A stretch of 64,000 nt of DNA. Source: Pseudomonas guariconensis (GTDB lineage Bacteria > Pseudomonadota > Gammaproteobacteria > Pseudomonadales > Pseudomonadaceae). The DNA is taken from contig NZ_JADLJL010000022.1 of assembly GCF_015680235.1 (NCBI RefSeq), positions 21,907-85,906 on the forward strand. Direction: 5' to 3'. Positions 26,167 through 34,782 of the stretch are shown here, piece by piece. Made by a program: the position numbers and the translations under genes. The notes under the pieces are model-generated. The model saw only the letters and a program-made list of their open reading frames with translations, ran no database searches and was not told the origin of the DNA. Position 1 is the first letter of the stretch. Every line of letters begins with the position of its first letter.

Positions 26167-26667
26167 TTTGAGGTTGGGGCCGCTTTGCGGCCCAATCGCC
26201 GGCAAGCCGGCTCCCACAGGGGTTCAGTGTTGGCCGCTTGACCCGCGATTAGGCCGGGCTCGATATCACCGTCGCCTGGCAAGGGCTTCGCCCTTGATCG
26301 CGGGACAAGCCCGCTCCCACAGGGGGACCAGTGCTAGCCGCTTGTTCTCTTCGCGACAGCGCAGTCTATGGTGTTGGGAAATCTCCCCAGGTAGGGGCCT
26401 GCCATAAAACCTGCGGCAGACTGGTCCCTGTGGTGGTGGCTGAGATTCGCGGTTGATTTGAGGTTGGGGCCGCTTTGCGGCCCAATCGCCGGCAAGCCGG
26501 CTCCCACAGGGGATCAGTGCTGGCCGCTTGTTCTGTGCGCGACAGCGCAGTCTATGGTGTTGGGAAATCTCCCCAGGTAGGGTGCCTGCCATAGAAGCTG
26601 CGGCCGACTGGGTCCGTGTGGGAGCGGGCTTGTCCCGCGATTAGGCCGGCATTGACGGGCACATACC
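26167..26667. repeat. REP cluster with duplicated pyrF 3' end
   Basis: 501 bases without a gene. The stretch 26142-26240 (last 25 bases of pyrF plus a REP) recurs at 26432-26530 with two differences. A second block, 26331-26428, recurs near 26517-26614, offset 186. Each contains TTGTTCT..GCGACAGCGCAG, the REP-associated repeat. Further REP units are at 26276-26322 and 26617-26643. The pattern looks like nested unequal duplication. Confidence 0.85.
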
Positions 26668-27669
26668 TCAAACCTTGAGCACAAGCTTCCCGAAATTCTC
26701 CCCGCTGAACAGCTTGAGCAGCGTCTCCGGGAAGGTCTCCAACCCGTCTACCACATCTTCCTTGCTCTTCACTTCGCCACTGGCCAGCCAGCCGGCGATC
26801 TCCTGGGCGGCCTTGCCATATTCCTTGGCGTAGTCCAGCACCACGAAGCCTTCCATCCGCGCGCGGTTGACCAACAGCGACAGGTAGTTGGCCGGGCCTT
26901 TGACGGCTTCCTTGTTGTTGTACTGGCTGATAGCACCGCAGATGACCACGCGGGCCTTGAAGTTCAGGCGGCTGAGCACGGCGTCGAGGATGTCGCCGCC
27001 GACGTTGTCGAAATACACGTCCACACCGTTGGGGCATTCGCGCTTGAGGCCGGCCAGTACGTCCTCGGCCTTGTAGTCGATGACGCCGTCGAAGCCGAGT
27101 TCGTCCTTGAGGTAGCGGCATTTTTCTTCGCCACCGGCGATGCCGACCACGCGGCAGCCCTTGAGCTTGGCGATCTGCCCGGCAATGCTACCGACCGCAC
27201 CGGCGGCGCCGGAGATGACCACGGTGTCGCCGGCCTTGGGCTGGCCGACGTCGAGCAGGGCGAAGTAGGCGGTCATGCCGGTCATGCCCAGGGCCGAGAG
27301 GTAGCGGGGCAGGGGTGCCAGGCGTGGGTCGATCTTGTACAGGCCCTGGGGTTCGCCGGTGAAATAGTCCTGCACGCCGAGCGGGCCGTTGACGTGGTCG
27401 CCAGGCTGGAAGTCGGGGTGCCTGGAGGCGATCACTTCGCCGACGCCCAGGGCGCGCATCACCTGGCCCAGAGCCACGGGCGGGATGTAGGACTTGCCTT
27501 CGTTCATCCAGCCGCGCATGGCGGGGTCCAAGGAAAGGTAGAGGTTCTTGACCAGCACCTGGCCTTCGGCGGGCTCAGCGGCGGGCACCTGTTCGTAGGT
27601 GAAGTCATCGCGGCGTACGGCGCCGACGGGGCGGCGGGTCAGCAGGAAGCGGCGGTTGGTGTGGGACAT
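26668..27669 (-). CDS. NADP-dependent medium-chain oxidoreductase (CurA/YncB-like)
   Basis: A 333-residue zinc-independent MDR enzyme. It starts MSHTNRRFLLTRRPVG, has YLSLDPAMRGWMN near residue 45, the cofactor motif GAAGAVGSIAGQ near 155 and FDNVGG near 220, which are marks of the curcumin/leukotriene B4 dehydrogenase-like group. It reduces carbon-carbon double bonds of alpha,beta-unsaturated carbonyls; the true substrate is unknown. Start at 27669 has GGGAACC-type upstream sequence; sequence further upstream is REP-derived. Confidence 0.88.
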   Translation of the reverse strand: MSHTNRRFLLTRRPVGAVRRDDFTYEQVPAAEPAEGQVLVKNLYLSLDPAMRGWMNEGKSYIPPVALGQVMRALGVGEVIASRHPDFQPGDHVNGPLGVQDYFTGEPQGLYKIDPRLAPLPRYLSALGMTGMTAYFALLDVGQPKAGDTVVISGAAGAVGSIAGQIAKLKGCRVVGIAGGEEKCRYLKDELGFDGVIDYKAEDVLAGLKRECPNGVDVYFDNVGGDILDAVLSRLNFKARVVICGAISQYNNKEAVKGPANYLSLLVNRARMEGFVVLDYAKEYGKAAQEIAGWLASGEVKSKEDVVDGLETFPETLLKLFSGENFGKLVLKV

Positions 27670-27699
27670 GAGAGGTTCCCTTCGGCTCGGGTTGGCAGT

Positions 27700-27772
27700 G
27701 CGGGCCCAATCGCGGGGCAAGCCCCAGGGATGATGCTGAGCCCTGTGGGAGCGGGCTTGTCCCGCGATGGGG
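27700..27772. repeat. REP pair
   Basis: Two REP units in opposite orientation, CCCAATCGCGGGGCAAGCCCC and GGGAGCGGGCTTGTCCCGCGAT, upstream of the CurA-like gene. The remaining gap to 27939 shows only the ribosome site CAGGAG of the SDR gene. Confidence 0.85.
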
Positions 27773-27939
27773 GCTACACGATTCTTCAGTTCAACCCACT
27801 TGATAGCCCCAGGCGCTCTTCGGATCAAGCACCACAGCCTCTGTAAATACACCCCGATCCACCCGGCTGATCCTGCTGCCCAGCCGCTACACGATCTGTC
27901 TAGACTCCCTGCACAACAATCAGCATGCAGGAGCCAGCA

Positions 27940-28701
27940 ATGAGCATGACCTTTTCCGGCCAGGTTGCCCTGGTCACCGGCGGCGGGGCGGGTATAGGCC
28001 GGGCGACGGCATTGGCGTTCGCTGGCGAAGGTTTGAAGGTGGTGGTGGCCGACCGCGATGGGCCAGCTGGCGAGGCGACGGTGGCGCTGATTCGCGAGGC
28101 AGGCGGGCAAGCGCTGTTCCTGGCCTGCGACGTTACCCGTGAGAGCGAGGTGCGCGCGCTGCATGAGCAGGTCATCGAAGCCTATGGTCGCCTGGACTAT
28201 GCCTTCAACAACGCCGGCATCGAGATCGAGAAGGGCCGCCTGGCCGAGGGCAGCGAGGCGGAGTTCGACGCGATCATGGGCGTGAACGTCAAGGGCGTGT
28301 GGCTGTGCATGAAATACCAGCTGCCCCTGATGCTTGCCGCGGGCGGTGGGGCCATCGTCAATACGGCCTCGGTGGCAGGGCTGGGGGCTGCACCGAAGAT
28401 GAGCATCTACAGCGCCTCCAAGCATGCGGTGATCGGCCTGACCAAGTCCGCGGCGATCGAATACGCCAAGAAGGGCATCCGGGTGAATGCGGTGTGCCCG
28501 GCGGTGATCGACACCGACATGTTCCGCCGTGCCTACGAGGCGGACCCACGCAAAGCAGAGTTCGCCGCGGCGATGCACCCGGTGGGGCGCATCGGCAAGG
28601 TGGAGGAGATTGCCAGTGCGGTGTTGTATTTGTGCAGCGATGGGGCGGCGTTCACCACGGGGCATAGCCTGGCGGTGGATGGTGGGGCTATGGCGATCTA
28701 A
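27940..28701 (+). CDS. short-chain dehydrogenase/reductase
   Basis: A 253-residue classical SDR: TGGGAGIGRA cofactor motif near residues 13-22, NNAG near 91, catalytic serine in NTASVAG near 144, YSASK near 157-161, and a PG-type segment replaced by CPAVIDTDMF. It likely oxidises or reduces an alcohol/ketone with NAD(P); substrate unknown. CAGGAG lies before ATG 27940. It is divergent from the CurA-like gene, and convergent with the kinase that follows by three bases. Confidence 0.9.
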   Translation: MSMTFSGQVALVTGGGAGIGRATALAFAGEGLKVVVADRDGPAGEATVALIREAGGQALFLACDVTRESEVRALHEQVIEAYGRLDYAFNNAGIEIEKGRLAEGSEAEFDAIMGVNVKGVWLCMKYQLPLMLAAGGGAIVNTASVAGLGAAPKMSIYSASKHAVIGLTKSAAIEYAKKGIRVNAVCPAVIDTDMFRRAYEADPRKAEFAAAMHPVGRIGKVEEIASAVLYLCSDGAAFTTGHSLAVDGGAMAI

Positions 28702-28704
28702 GAA

Positions 28705-29550
28705 TCAGTACTGGGCGTTGACGGTGCCTGTGAGAAAGATATCGCGACGCTCCAATCGTCCGATGTCCTGGTGCTTGGCAATCTGGTACACCCGCTCGAA
28801 TGCCTCCCGGTCGATATGGGGAAAATATTGTGAGAGGGCTTGTTCCACCTGGGTGTCGTAATCGGCTTCGGTGATGTAGCGATAGACTTCGCGGAAATAG
28901 AAGAATCCGAACTGGAAGCCCAGCGTTTCACCAAGAAAGTCTGTCGGAACGTGGAAGCTATTTTCCAGATCGATGGCTTGGGGCTGGGCGTCAGGTCGGG
29001 TGGGCAACATGATATTGGCAGCCCATAGGTCCATATGAGTAATGCCCAGGCGATGGAGAGCGTGCAGCAATTCGAAAGCGGCCTGGATTATGTTGTCGAT
29101 CGCCTCTGGGCTCTGGCGCAGTAAGGCCAGCCCATCATGATATTCATCCAAGTGTTGGGTAATCAGGAACAGGTCCTGCACCAGCCCGAGCTTGGAGCGG
29201 CTATAGCCATACCCTACCAAAGGTGGTACACGAGCGCCGCGTCGCGAAGCCTCCTGCGTGTTGATCAGTTCTTCGAGCGGCCAATCGAACATGCCATTGC
29301 GTTTTGGGCGACCTCTTTGCACGCGCCATTTCTTCTTCAGTGAGTCGAGCTTTTCACGCTTGGTGAAGAATGCTCGCTCCGGGCAATCGAGAGGCGTGCT
29401 GATGCGTTTGCTGCGGCTGGCCTGGTCGATCAACCGCTCGAGAGCATGTCGGGTATGGGGACGCAGAGGGGCTTTGAAATGCAGAGTGGTGCGTTGGTGC
29501 TTCACGACATGCGGAAAGTCATTGGACCATTCTGGGGTAGTGCGGACCAC
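28705..29550 (-). CDS. lipopolysaccharide kinase InaA-like protein
   Basis: A 281-residue small protein kinase-like enzyme. HMDLWAANIM (residues 172-181) is the catalytic loop (HxDxxxxN) and AIDLEN (192-197) the metal-binding D; the lysine region lies near FFTKREKL. The family includes InaA and WaaP/RfaP-like LPS-core kinases. It is not in the LPS core locus here, so the target is open. Codon use is less GC-biased than the neighbours. Confidence 0.8.
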   Translation of the reverse strand: MVRTTPEWSNDFPHVVKHQRTTLHFKAPLRPHTRHALERLIDQASRSKRISTPLDCPERAFFTKREKLDSLKKKWRVQRGRPKRNGMFDWPLEELINTQEASRRGARVPPLVGYGYSRSKLGLVQDLFLITQHLDEYHDGLALLRQSPEAIDNIIQAAFELLHALHRLGITHMDLWAANIMLPTRPDAQPQAIDLENSFHVPTDFLGETLGFQFGFFYFREVYRYITEADYDTQVEQALSQYFPHIDREAFERVYQIAKHQDIGRLERRDIFLTGTVNAQY

Positions 29551-29644
29551 GCTACATCCTTGTAAGTATCAAAATGCCATTACTCTTTGTAATATTACAG
29601 TTATTTCACCTTTGTGGTGCAAATTTTAATTTACATGCGCCCGT

Positions 29645-30898
29645 CTATAACCTTCGTGGGCGTCGTTCGACGTTGTGGGAGCGCGCTTGTCCCGCGATTG
29701 GGCCTGGCCTGCTTTCGCGGTGGTTTGGCAAGGGCTTCGCCCTTGATCGCGGGGCAAGCCCGCTCCCACTCGACATCATCAACGCCACTCCAACCGCCAC
29801 GCATCCCACCACCAACGCAGCGCCAAACACCACCAGCGCCATACGCGAACCGAGCCGGTCACTGAGCACTCCGGTAACGATCACCGGCAAACTGAACCCG
29901 AGGTAGGCCAGCAGGAAGAACCCGGCACTGGCACGGGTTTTCTCGGCGCCAGCCAGGTGGTTCACCGCCGCCAGCCCACCCAGGTAGATGAACCCGTAGC
30001 ACGCGCTGCTGGCCGCCACCGCGCCGGCCAGCACGGCCACCAAGTGCCCGCTGTCGGCGCCCCACGCCAGAAGGGCATAGCTGCACGGCAGGATCACGAG
30101 CCCCAGCAGAGTGGCGCGGGCGCTGGGCAGGCGGCGGGCCATGGGCTGGAACAGCAAGCCGCAGCTGATCACGCAGAAGGTGGAGAACCCTGACCAAGCG
30201 CTCAGGCCGTGTTGTCGCAGGATGCCGGGCAGCAAGGCGATCACCAGCCCGACACAGGCCCACGCCAGCAGGATGGCCAGGCCATAGGCCAGGCTGCCGG
30301 CGGGGTAGAAAGGCAGGCGCAGCATGGCGCTGCGTTGCGCAGGGCGTGGGTCGGGCAGGCGCCAGACGAGCGCCAGGGCGAGGGCGGCGAGGGCCAGCTG
30401 CAGATGGAAGCTGCCGGGCGTCAGGGTCGGGCCGCTTAACAGGAACAGGCTGGTCAGTGCAGCGCCAAGGCCGAAGCCCAGGGAGGTGCTGGCGGTGACC
30501 CAGTTGGCGGCGCGGCTGGTATCGCCGCCGGCCATGAGTTCTCCCATGTAAGCGGTGGCGGTCGCCGAGGCCAGGCCGGTGCCAAGCCCAAGGAACAGGC
30601 GAGCGATGCCCAGGGTCTGCAGGCCGGGTGCCAACAGCATCAGCACGGTGGCGACCATCGACAGGGCCAGGGCGGCGAGGATCAGCGGGCGCCGGCCGAT
30701 GCGGTCGGCCAGGCCGCCGAGGGCTAGCAACACCGGCAGCACGCCTAGCACGTAGCCGGAGAAGGCCACGGCGGTGGCGGCCGCGCCTTGGCCGGAGAGG
30801 TCGGCATAGGCGATGTACAAAGGGGCCTGGAGATTGACCGCCAGGGTGATCAGGCAGAGGGCGAAGGCCAGGCGGGCCGGGGCTGAGCGGGTGGGCAT
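29645..30898 (-). CDS. MFS transporter with REP-encoded C-terminus
   Basis: A 417-residue, 12-helix major facilitator. LADRIGRRP near residue 64 is the loop 2-3 signature. The last ~39 residues (from SSGSGLAPRSRAKPLPN on) are read from the adjoining REP pair, so the natural stop has been lost or a REP has inserted at the 3' end. Start at 30898 is MPTRSAPARLAF; divergent from the MocR-type regulator, which may control it. Substrate unknown; drug or metabolite efflux is likely. Confidence 0.85.
   Translation of the reverse strand: MPTRSAPARLAFALCLITLAVNLQAPLYIAYADLSGQGAAATAVAFSGYVLGVLPVLLALGGLADRIGRRPLILAALALSMVATVLMLLAPGLQTLGIARLFLGLGTGLASATATAYMGELMAGGDTSRAANWVTASTSLGFGLGAALTSLFLLSGPTLTPGSFHLQLALAALALALVWRLPDPRPAQRSAMLRLPFYPAGSLAYGLAILLAWACVGLVIALLPGILRQHGLSAWSGFSTFCVISCGLLFQPMARRLPSARATLLGLVILPCSYALLAWGADSGHLVAVLAGAVAASSACYGFIYLGGLAAVNHLAGAEKTRASAGFFLLAYLGFSLPVIVTGVLSDRLGSRMALVVFGAALVVGCVAVGVALMMSSGSGLAPRSRAKPLPNHRESRPGPIAGQARSHNVERRPRRL
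29670..29772. repeat. REP pair inside the MFS 3' end
   Basis: Two REP units in opposite orientation (GGGAGCGCGCTTGTCCCGCGAT and ATCGCGGGGCAAGCCCGCTCCC) with CAAGGGCTTCGCCCTTG between. They overlap the coding sequence of the MFS protein. Confidence 0.85.
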
Positions 30899-30919
30899 CT
30901 TGGCATCCTTGGTTGTCTG

Positions 30920-31016
30920 TATGGGCGCAATCGCCGGCCGGCCCCCACAAAGCAACGTATAACTCTTTGATTTTGCGGGCCCTTATGAGAGCCGGCTTGC
31001 CGGCGATTGGGCCGTT
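30920..31016. repeat. REP pair in the MFS/MocR divergent region
   Basis: A truncated unit GCAATCGCCGGCCGGCCCCCAC and a full GAGAGCCGGCTTGCCGGCGATTGGGC. The divergent promoters should lie between here and the two starts; no clear boxes are visible. Confidence 0.75.
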
Positions 31017-31110
31017 GAACACAACAGTGCCCCCAGCCCCTGCCATCCACAAGGCACACTCCCACCCCATTTATGCTTAACTGTTCGCACAAAATCAGCG
31101 AACACTTGCC

Positions 31111-32508
31111 ATGCCCATCCACCTGGACCGCCAATCCACCACCCCCCTGGTGCAACAGCTCACCGACCAGCTCCAAGCCTGGATCGAACGCCAACGCCTG
31201 CGCCCCGGCGCCCGCCTGCCTTCCATTCGCACCCAGGCGCGCACATTGGCGGTCAGCGCATCCTGCGTGATCGAGGCCTACGACCGCCTGGTCACCAGTG
31301 GCTGGCTGGAGGCGCGCCACGGCACCGGTTTTTTCGTTGCCGAGCGCAAACCCGGGCTCGAGGTCGAAGATGCCCAACCCTGGGGCGAGGCCGGCGACGG
31401 CAGCTGGCGCCAATTCCGCGAAGGGCATGGTGAACTGCTCAAGCTCGGCTGCGGCTGGCTGCCGGGCGCCTGGCGCGCCCACACCGAGCTGGCCCAGGCC
31501 ATCCGCCAGGTCAGCCGCGGCAGCGTAGAAGACCTGTTCGACTATTGCCCACCCCTGGGCTTGGCCAGCCTGCGCCAGCAGTTGCACAAGCGCCTGGCAC
31601 GCCTGGACATCCCGGCTGGCCCGGAGCGCATCCTCACCACCCAGGGCGCCAGCCATGCCCTCGACCTGCTGGTGCGCACCCTGTTGCGCCCGGGCGATGC
31701 GGTGCTGGTGGAAAGCCCCGGCTACTACAACCTGTTCAACCTGCTGCGTCAGCACCAGGTGCGCATGCTGCCGGTGCCGCGCACGGCCAGCGGCCCGGAC
31801 CTGGCGGCCCTCGAGCGCCTGCTGGCCGAGCATCGCCCGCGTTGCCTGTTCATCAACAGCCTGTACCACAACCCGACCGGCACCAGCCTGACCCCCAAGG
31901 TCGCCTATCGCCTGCTGGAACTGGCGCGGGAACATGACCTGCGGATCATCGAGGACGACCTCTACGCCGACTTCCAGGACGGCCCGGCCACCCGCCTGGC
32001 GACCCTCGACAGCGAGCAGCGGGTGATCTACATGGCCAGCTTCTCCAAGACCTTGAGCAGTTCCCTGCGGGTCGGCTACCTGGTGGCCGATGCCGCGCTG
32101 GTTGCCCGCCTGGCCGAATTGAAGATGGTCACCGGTATCGGCACCTCGCGCTTCGCCGAGCAGGTGGTGGGGCAGATGCTCGCCAATGGCAGCTACCGCA
32201 AGAGCGTGCAGCGCCTGCGGGTACGCCTGGGGCAGCACATGGCCAAGGTGCTGGGGCAACTGGAGGCGTTCGGCTGGGAGGTGTTCTGCGAGCCCTACGG
32301 CGGCATGTTCGTCTGGGCCCGGTCGCCGGGGCGAGGCTTCGCCAGCCTGGAGCGCATCGCCTTGGAACACGCGGTGCTGTTGACCCCGGGCAGCGCCTTC
32401 GACCCTGAGGGCGCGCCCAGCGATTGGCTGCGCATCAACGTCGCCTACGGGCAGGACCCGCGCGCCCAGGCGTTCTTTCGGTACGCAGGGCGACCTTCAG
32501 CAAGCTGA
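31111..32508 (+). CDS. MocR-type transcriptional regulator (GntR HTH + aminotransferase)
   Basis: A 465-residue fusion. Residues 1-75 are a GntR winged helix (RLPSIRTQARTLAVSASCVIEAYDRL...GTGFFV). The rest is a fold-type I aminotransferase domain with NSLYHNPTGTSL near residue 249, DDLYADFQ and SFSKTLSSSLRVGY near 310-324, whose lysine would bind PLP. Such proteins sense PLP or amino compounds and often control a divergent gene, here the MFS transporter. Confidence 0.92.
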   Translation: MPIHLDRQSTTPLVQQLTDQLQAWIERQRLRPGARLPSIRTQARTLAVSASCVIEAYDRLVTSGWLEARHGTGFFVAERKPGLEVEDAQPWGEAGDGSWRQFREGHGELLKLGCGWLPGAWRAHTELAQAIRQVSRGSVEDLFDYCPPLGLASLRQQLHKRLARLDIPAGPERILTTQGASHALDLLVRTLLRPGDAVLVESPGYYNLFNLLRQHQVRMLPVPRTASGPDLAALERLLAEHRPRCLFINSLYHNPTGTSLTPKVAYRLLELAREHDLRIIEDDLYADFQDGPATRLATLDSEQRVIYMASFSKTLSSSLRVGYLVADAALVARLAELKMVTGIGTSRFAEQVVGQMLANGSYRKSVQRLRVRLGQHMAKVLGQLEAFGWEVFCEPYGGMFVWARSPGRGFASLERIALEHAVLLTPGSAFDPEGAPSDWLRINVAYGQDPRAQAFFRYAGRPSAS

Positions 32509-32599
32509 AAGCGACACGGTCATAGCTATTTGACACCATTGTGGTGGCCGGGTCTTGTGGGTGAGGGGTGGGTGTTGCCACTCTTGGCTGAATAAAAAG

Positions 32600-32697
32600 G
32601 GCTGCTTTGCAGCCATCGCGGCACAAGGCCGCTCCTACAGGAGGGCGCGATCCCTGTAGGCGCGGGCTTGCCCCGCGATGGGCCGCACAGCGGCCCT
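32600..32697. repeat. REP pair, mixed types
   Basis: One unit of the GCGGCACAAGGCCGCTCCTACAG type and one of the GGCGCGGGCTTGCCCCGCGATGG type, with flanking GCTGCTTTGCAGC and GCCGCACAGCGGC palindromes, upstream of the chemoreceptor. Confidence 0.8.
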
Positions 32698-32718
32698 CGA
32701 ACTCAGGGGGAAAAGGCA

Positions 32719-34659
32719 ATGAGGGCAACCCAACACGGTGTTCTGGCCAACCTGGGCATGGCCCGCAAGCTCGGCCTGGGCTTTGCGCTGGTCCTGCTGC
32801 TGACGCTGGCGGTCGCCGCCATCGGTCTCTTCGCCCTCCACGGCGTCGGCCAGCGCTTCGACAGCCTGCGCCAGATGAGCCAGTTCAACACCGACCTGCT
32901 CAAGCTGCGCCAGCACGAGCAATCCTTCGCCCTGCGTTCGGACATCAAGGAAGCCGAAGCCCTGCGCAACGACCTGCAGAGCCTGGTCGAACGCGCCGGC
33001 AGCCTGCCTGCCCTGGCCGCAGCCCAAGCCGACCTCACCGCCTATGGCCAGGCCTTCGATGTCTTCGTCGAAGCGGTGCAGGCCAAGGAGCTGGCCCTGG
33101 ACATGGCCAGCTGGTCGGTGTCCAGCGTGGCCAACAACCTCGATGTGCTGCAGATGGGCCTGGCCGACGACGGCACCTACACCCTCAAGCAGTCCCAGGG
33201 CCAGCAGGGCAGCGAATTCCTCGAACAGGCCGGCCAGGTGGCCCAGGTGTCGCGGCTGATGCTGCAGGCCATGGACGAGGCGCGGGTGCGCCTGGAGCAG
33301 GGGCGCAAAGGCGAGGAGGCGGTCAACGAGGGGCGTATCGCCCAGACCGTCGAGGCCGGGGCGTTGGTCGAACAGCTCAAGGGCTCGGTGGCCGATACCG
33401 GCTACCAGAGCGTGCTCGGCGAAGTGGCCGGGCATATCGCCAGCTTCTCTGAAAAGCTCAACGAGTACACCGACCTGCTGGCCAAGGAGCAGGGCATCAA
33501 GGCACAGCTTCAGGCACGCGCCGAGCAGGTCACCGCGCGGGTCGACCAAGCCTACGCTGCCCAGGAGCAGGCCATGCAGGGCGAGCTGGCCCGCAAGGCC
33601 GTCGCCATCGGCTTGGCCACCGCCCTGGCATTGCTGGTGGGTGTGCTGGCCGCCTGGCTGATCACCCGCGCCGTGGTCGGCCCGCTCAAGCGCGTGATCG
33701 CCCGCGCCCAGCGCATCGCCGCAGGCGACCTGGCCCTCGACACCGAAACCACCCGGCGTGACGAAGTTGGCCAGCTGACCTTGGCCATGCAGCAGATGGC
33801 GGCGGGGCTTTCCGGTATCGTCAGCGGCCTGCAGCAGGGCATCGAGCAGCTGGCCGGCAATGCCCAGGCGTTGTCGGCGGTGACCGAGCAGACCAACCGT
33901 GAGGTCGGCAGCCAGAAGGAAGAAACCGAGCAGGTGGCCACGGCCATGCAGCAGATGACCGCCACCGTGCACGATGTGGCGCGCAATGCCGAAGAAGCGG
34001 CCCAGGCTGCGCAGAGCGCCGATGAGAAGGTCGAGTCTGGCCAGCAGGTGGTGCGCCAGAGCATGCAGCGCATCGAGCAATTGGCGGCGGCGGCGGAGAC
34101 GGCCAGCGCTGGCATCGACAGCCTCAGCGACGAAATTCACACCATTGGCGATGTGCTCGAAGTGATCAAGAGCGTCGCCGAGCAGACCAACCTGCTGGCG
34201 CTCAACGCCGCCATCGAAGCTGCTCGGGCGGGCGAGCAGGGCCGTGGTTTCGCGGTGGTGGCCGATGAAGTAAGGGCCTTGGCCCGGCGTACCCGGCAGT
34301 CCACCGAAGAAATCGAGCGCCTGGTCGCCAGCCTGCGCGGCAATGCCGCCCAGTCGGTGGCGCAGATTCGCGGCAGCACCGAGCTGGTGCGCTTGGCCGT
34401 GGCCGATGCCCTGCACACCGAAAGTGCCCTGGGCAGCATCGCCGCGGCGGTTTCGTTGATCCAGCAGATGAATCAACAAATCGCTGCGGCGGCCGAGCAG
34501 CAAAGTTCGGTAGCCGAGGAAATCAGCCGCAGCGTCACGCAGATCCGCGGCAGTGCCGACCAGGCGGCGTTGGCCATGCAGGACAATGCCCGGTCCAGTG
34601 TGGAGCTGGCGCAGTTAGGCGATGAGCTGAAAGGGATGGTGGGGCACTTCCGGCTGTAA
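32719..34659 (+). CDS. methyl-accepting chemotaxis protein with HBM-like sensor
   Basis: A 646-residue receptor. TM1 lies at about residues 18-40, a ~250-residue all-helical periplasmic domain follows, TM2 at about 293-315, a HAMP domain, and the signalling hairpin LLALNAAIEAARAGEQGRGFAVVADEVR. The size and helical nature of the sensor, with QMSQFNTDLLKLRQHEQSFALR, fit helical bimodular (HBM) receptors such as P. putida McpS, which detects TCA-cycle acids. The ligand here is not predictable. ATG 32719 has AGGGGGAAAAGG upstream. Confidence 0.88.
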   Translation: MRATQHGVLANLGMARKLGLGFALVLLLTLAVAAIGLFALHGVGQRFDSLRQMSQFNTDLLKLRQHEQSFALRSDIKEAEALRNDLQSLVERAGSLPALAAAQADLTAYGQAFDVFVEAVQAKELALDMASWSVSSVANNLDVLQMGLADDGTYTLKQSQGQQGSEFLEQAGQVAQVSRLMLQAMDEARVRLEQGRKGEEAVNEGRIAQTVEAGALVEQLKGSVADTGYQSVLGEVAGHIASFSEKLNEYTDLLAKEQGIKAQLQARAEQVTARVDQAYAAQEQAMQGELARKAVAIGLATALALLVGVLAAWLITRAVVGPLKRVIARAQRIAAGDLALDTETTRRDEVGQLTLAMQQMAAGLSGIVSGLQQGIEQLAGNAQALSAVTEQTNREVGSQKEETEQVATAMQQMTATVHDVARNAEEAAQAAQSADEKVESGQQVVRQSMQRIEQLAAAAETASAGIDSLSDEIHTIGDVLEVIKSVAEQTNLLALNAAIEAARAGEQGRGFAVVADEVRALARRTRQSTEEIERLVASLRGNAAQSVAQIRGSTELVRLAVADALHTESALGSIAAAVSLIQQMNQQIAAAAEQQSSVAEEISRSVTQIRGSADQAALAMQDNARSSVELAQLGDELKGMVGHFRL

Positions 34660-34667
34660 TTGCCGCA

Positions 34668-34766
34668 CCGGCCCTATCGCCGGCAAGCCGGCTCCCACAG
34701 GATACTCACCGCTCTTAGGACCCGTGGAGTACCTGTGGGAGCCGGCTTGCCGGCTATAGGGCCGGT
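34668..34766. repeat. REP pair (REPIN-like)
   Basis: CCCTATCGCCGGCAAGCCGGCTCCCAC and its inverted partner GTGGGAGCCGGCTTGCCGGCTATAGGG, a symmetrical pair between convergent genes. Confidence 0.9.
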
Positions 34767-34782
34767 ACAGGCACCGCTCGGC

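Noticed and set aside
26167..26667. Spaced repeats considered as a CRISPR array
   Set aside because: The repeats are REP palindromes and nested duplications with uneven spacing, with no cas genes in the window.
30850..32370. 506-codon open frame antisense to the MocR-type gene
   Set aside because: Shadow of a clear GntR/aminotransferase gene; no motifs of its own.
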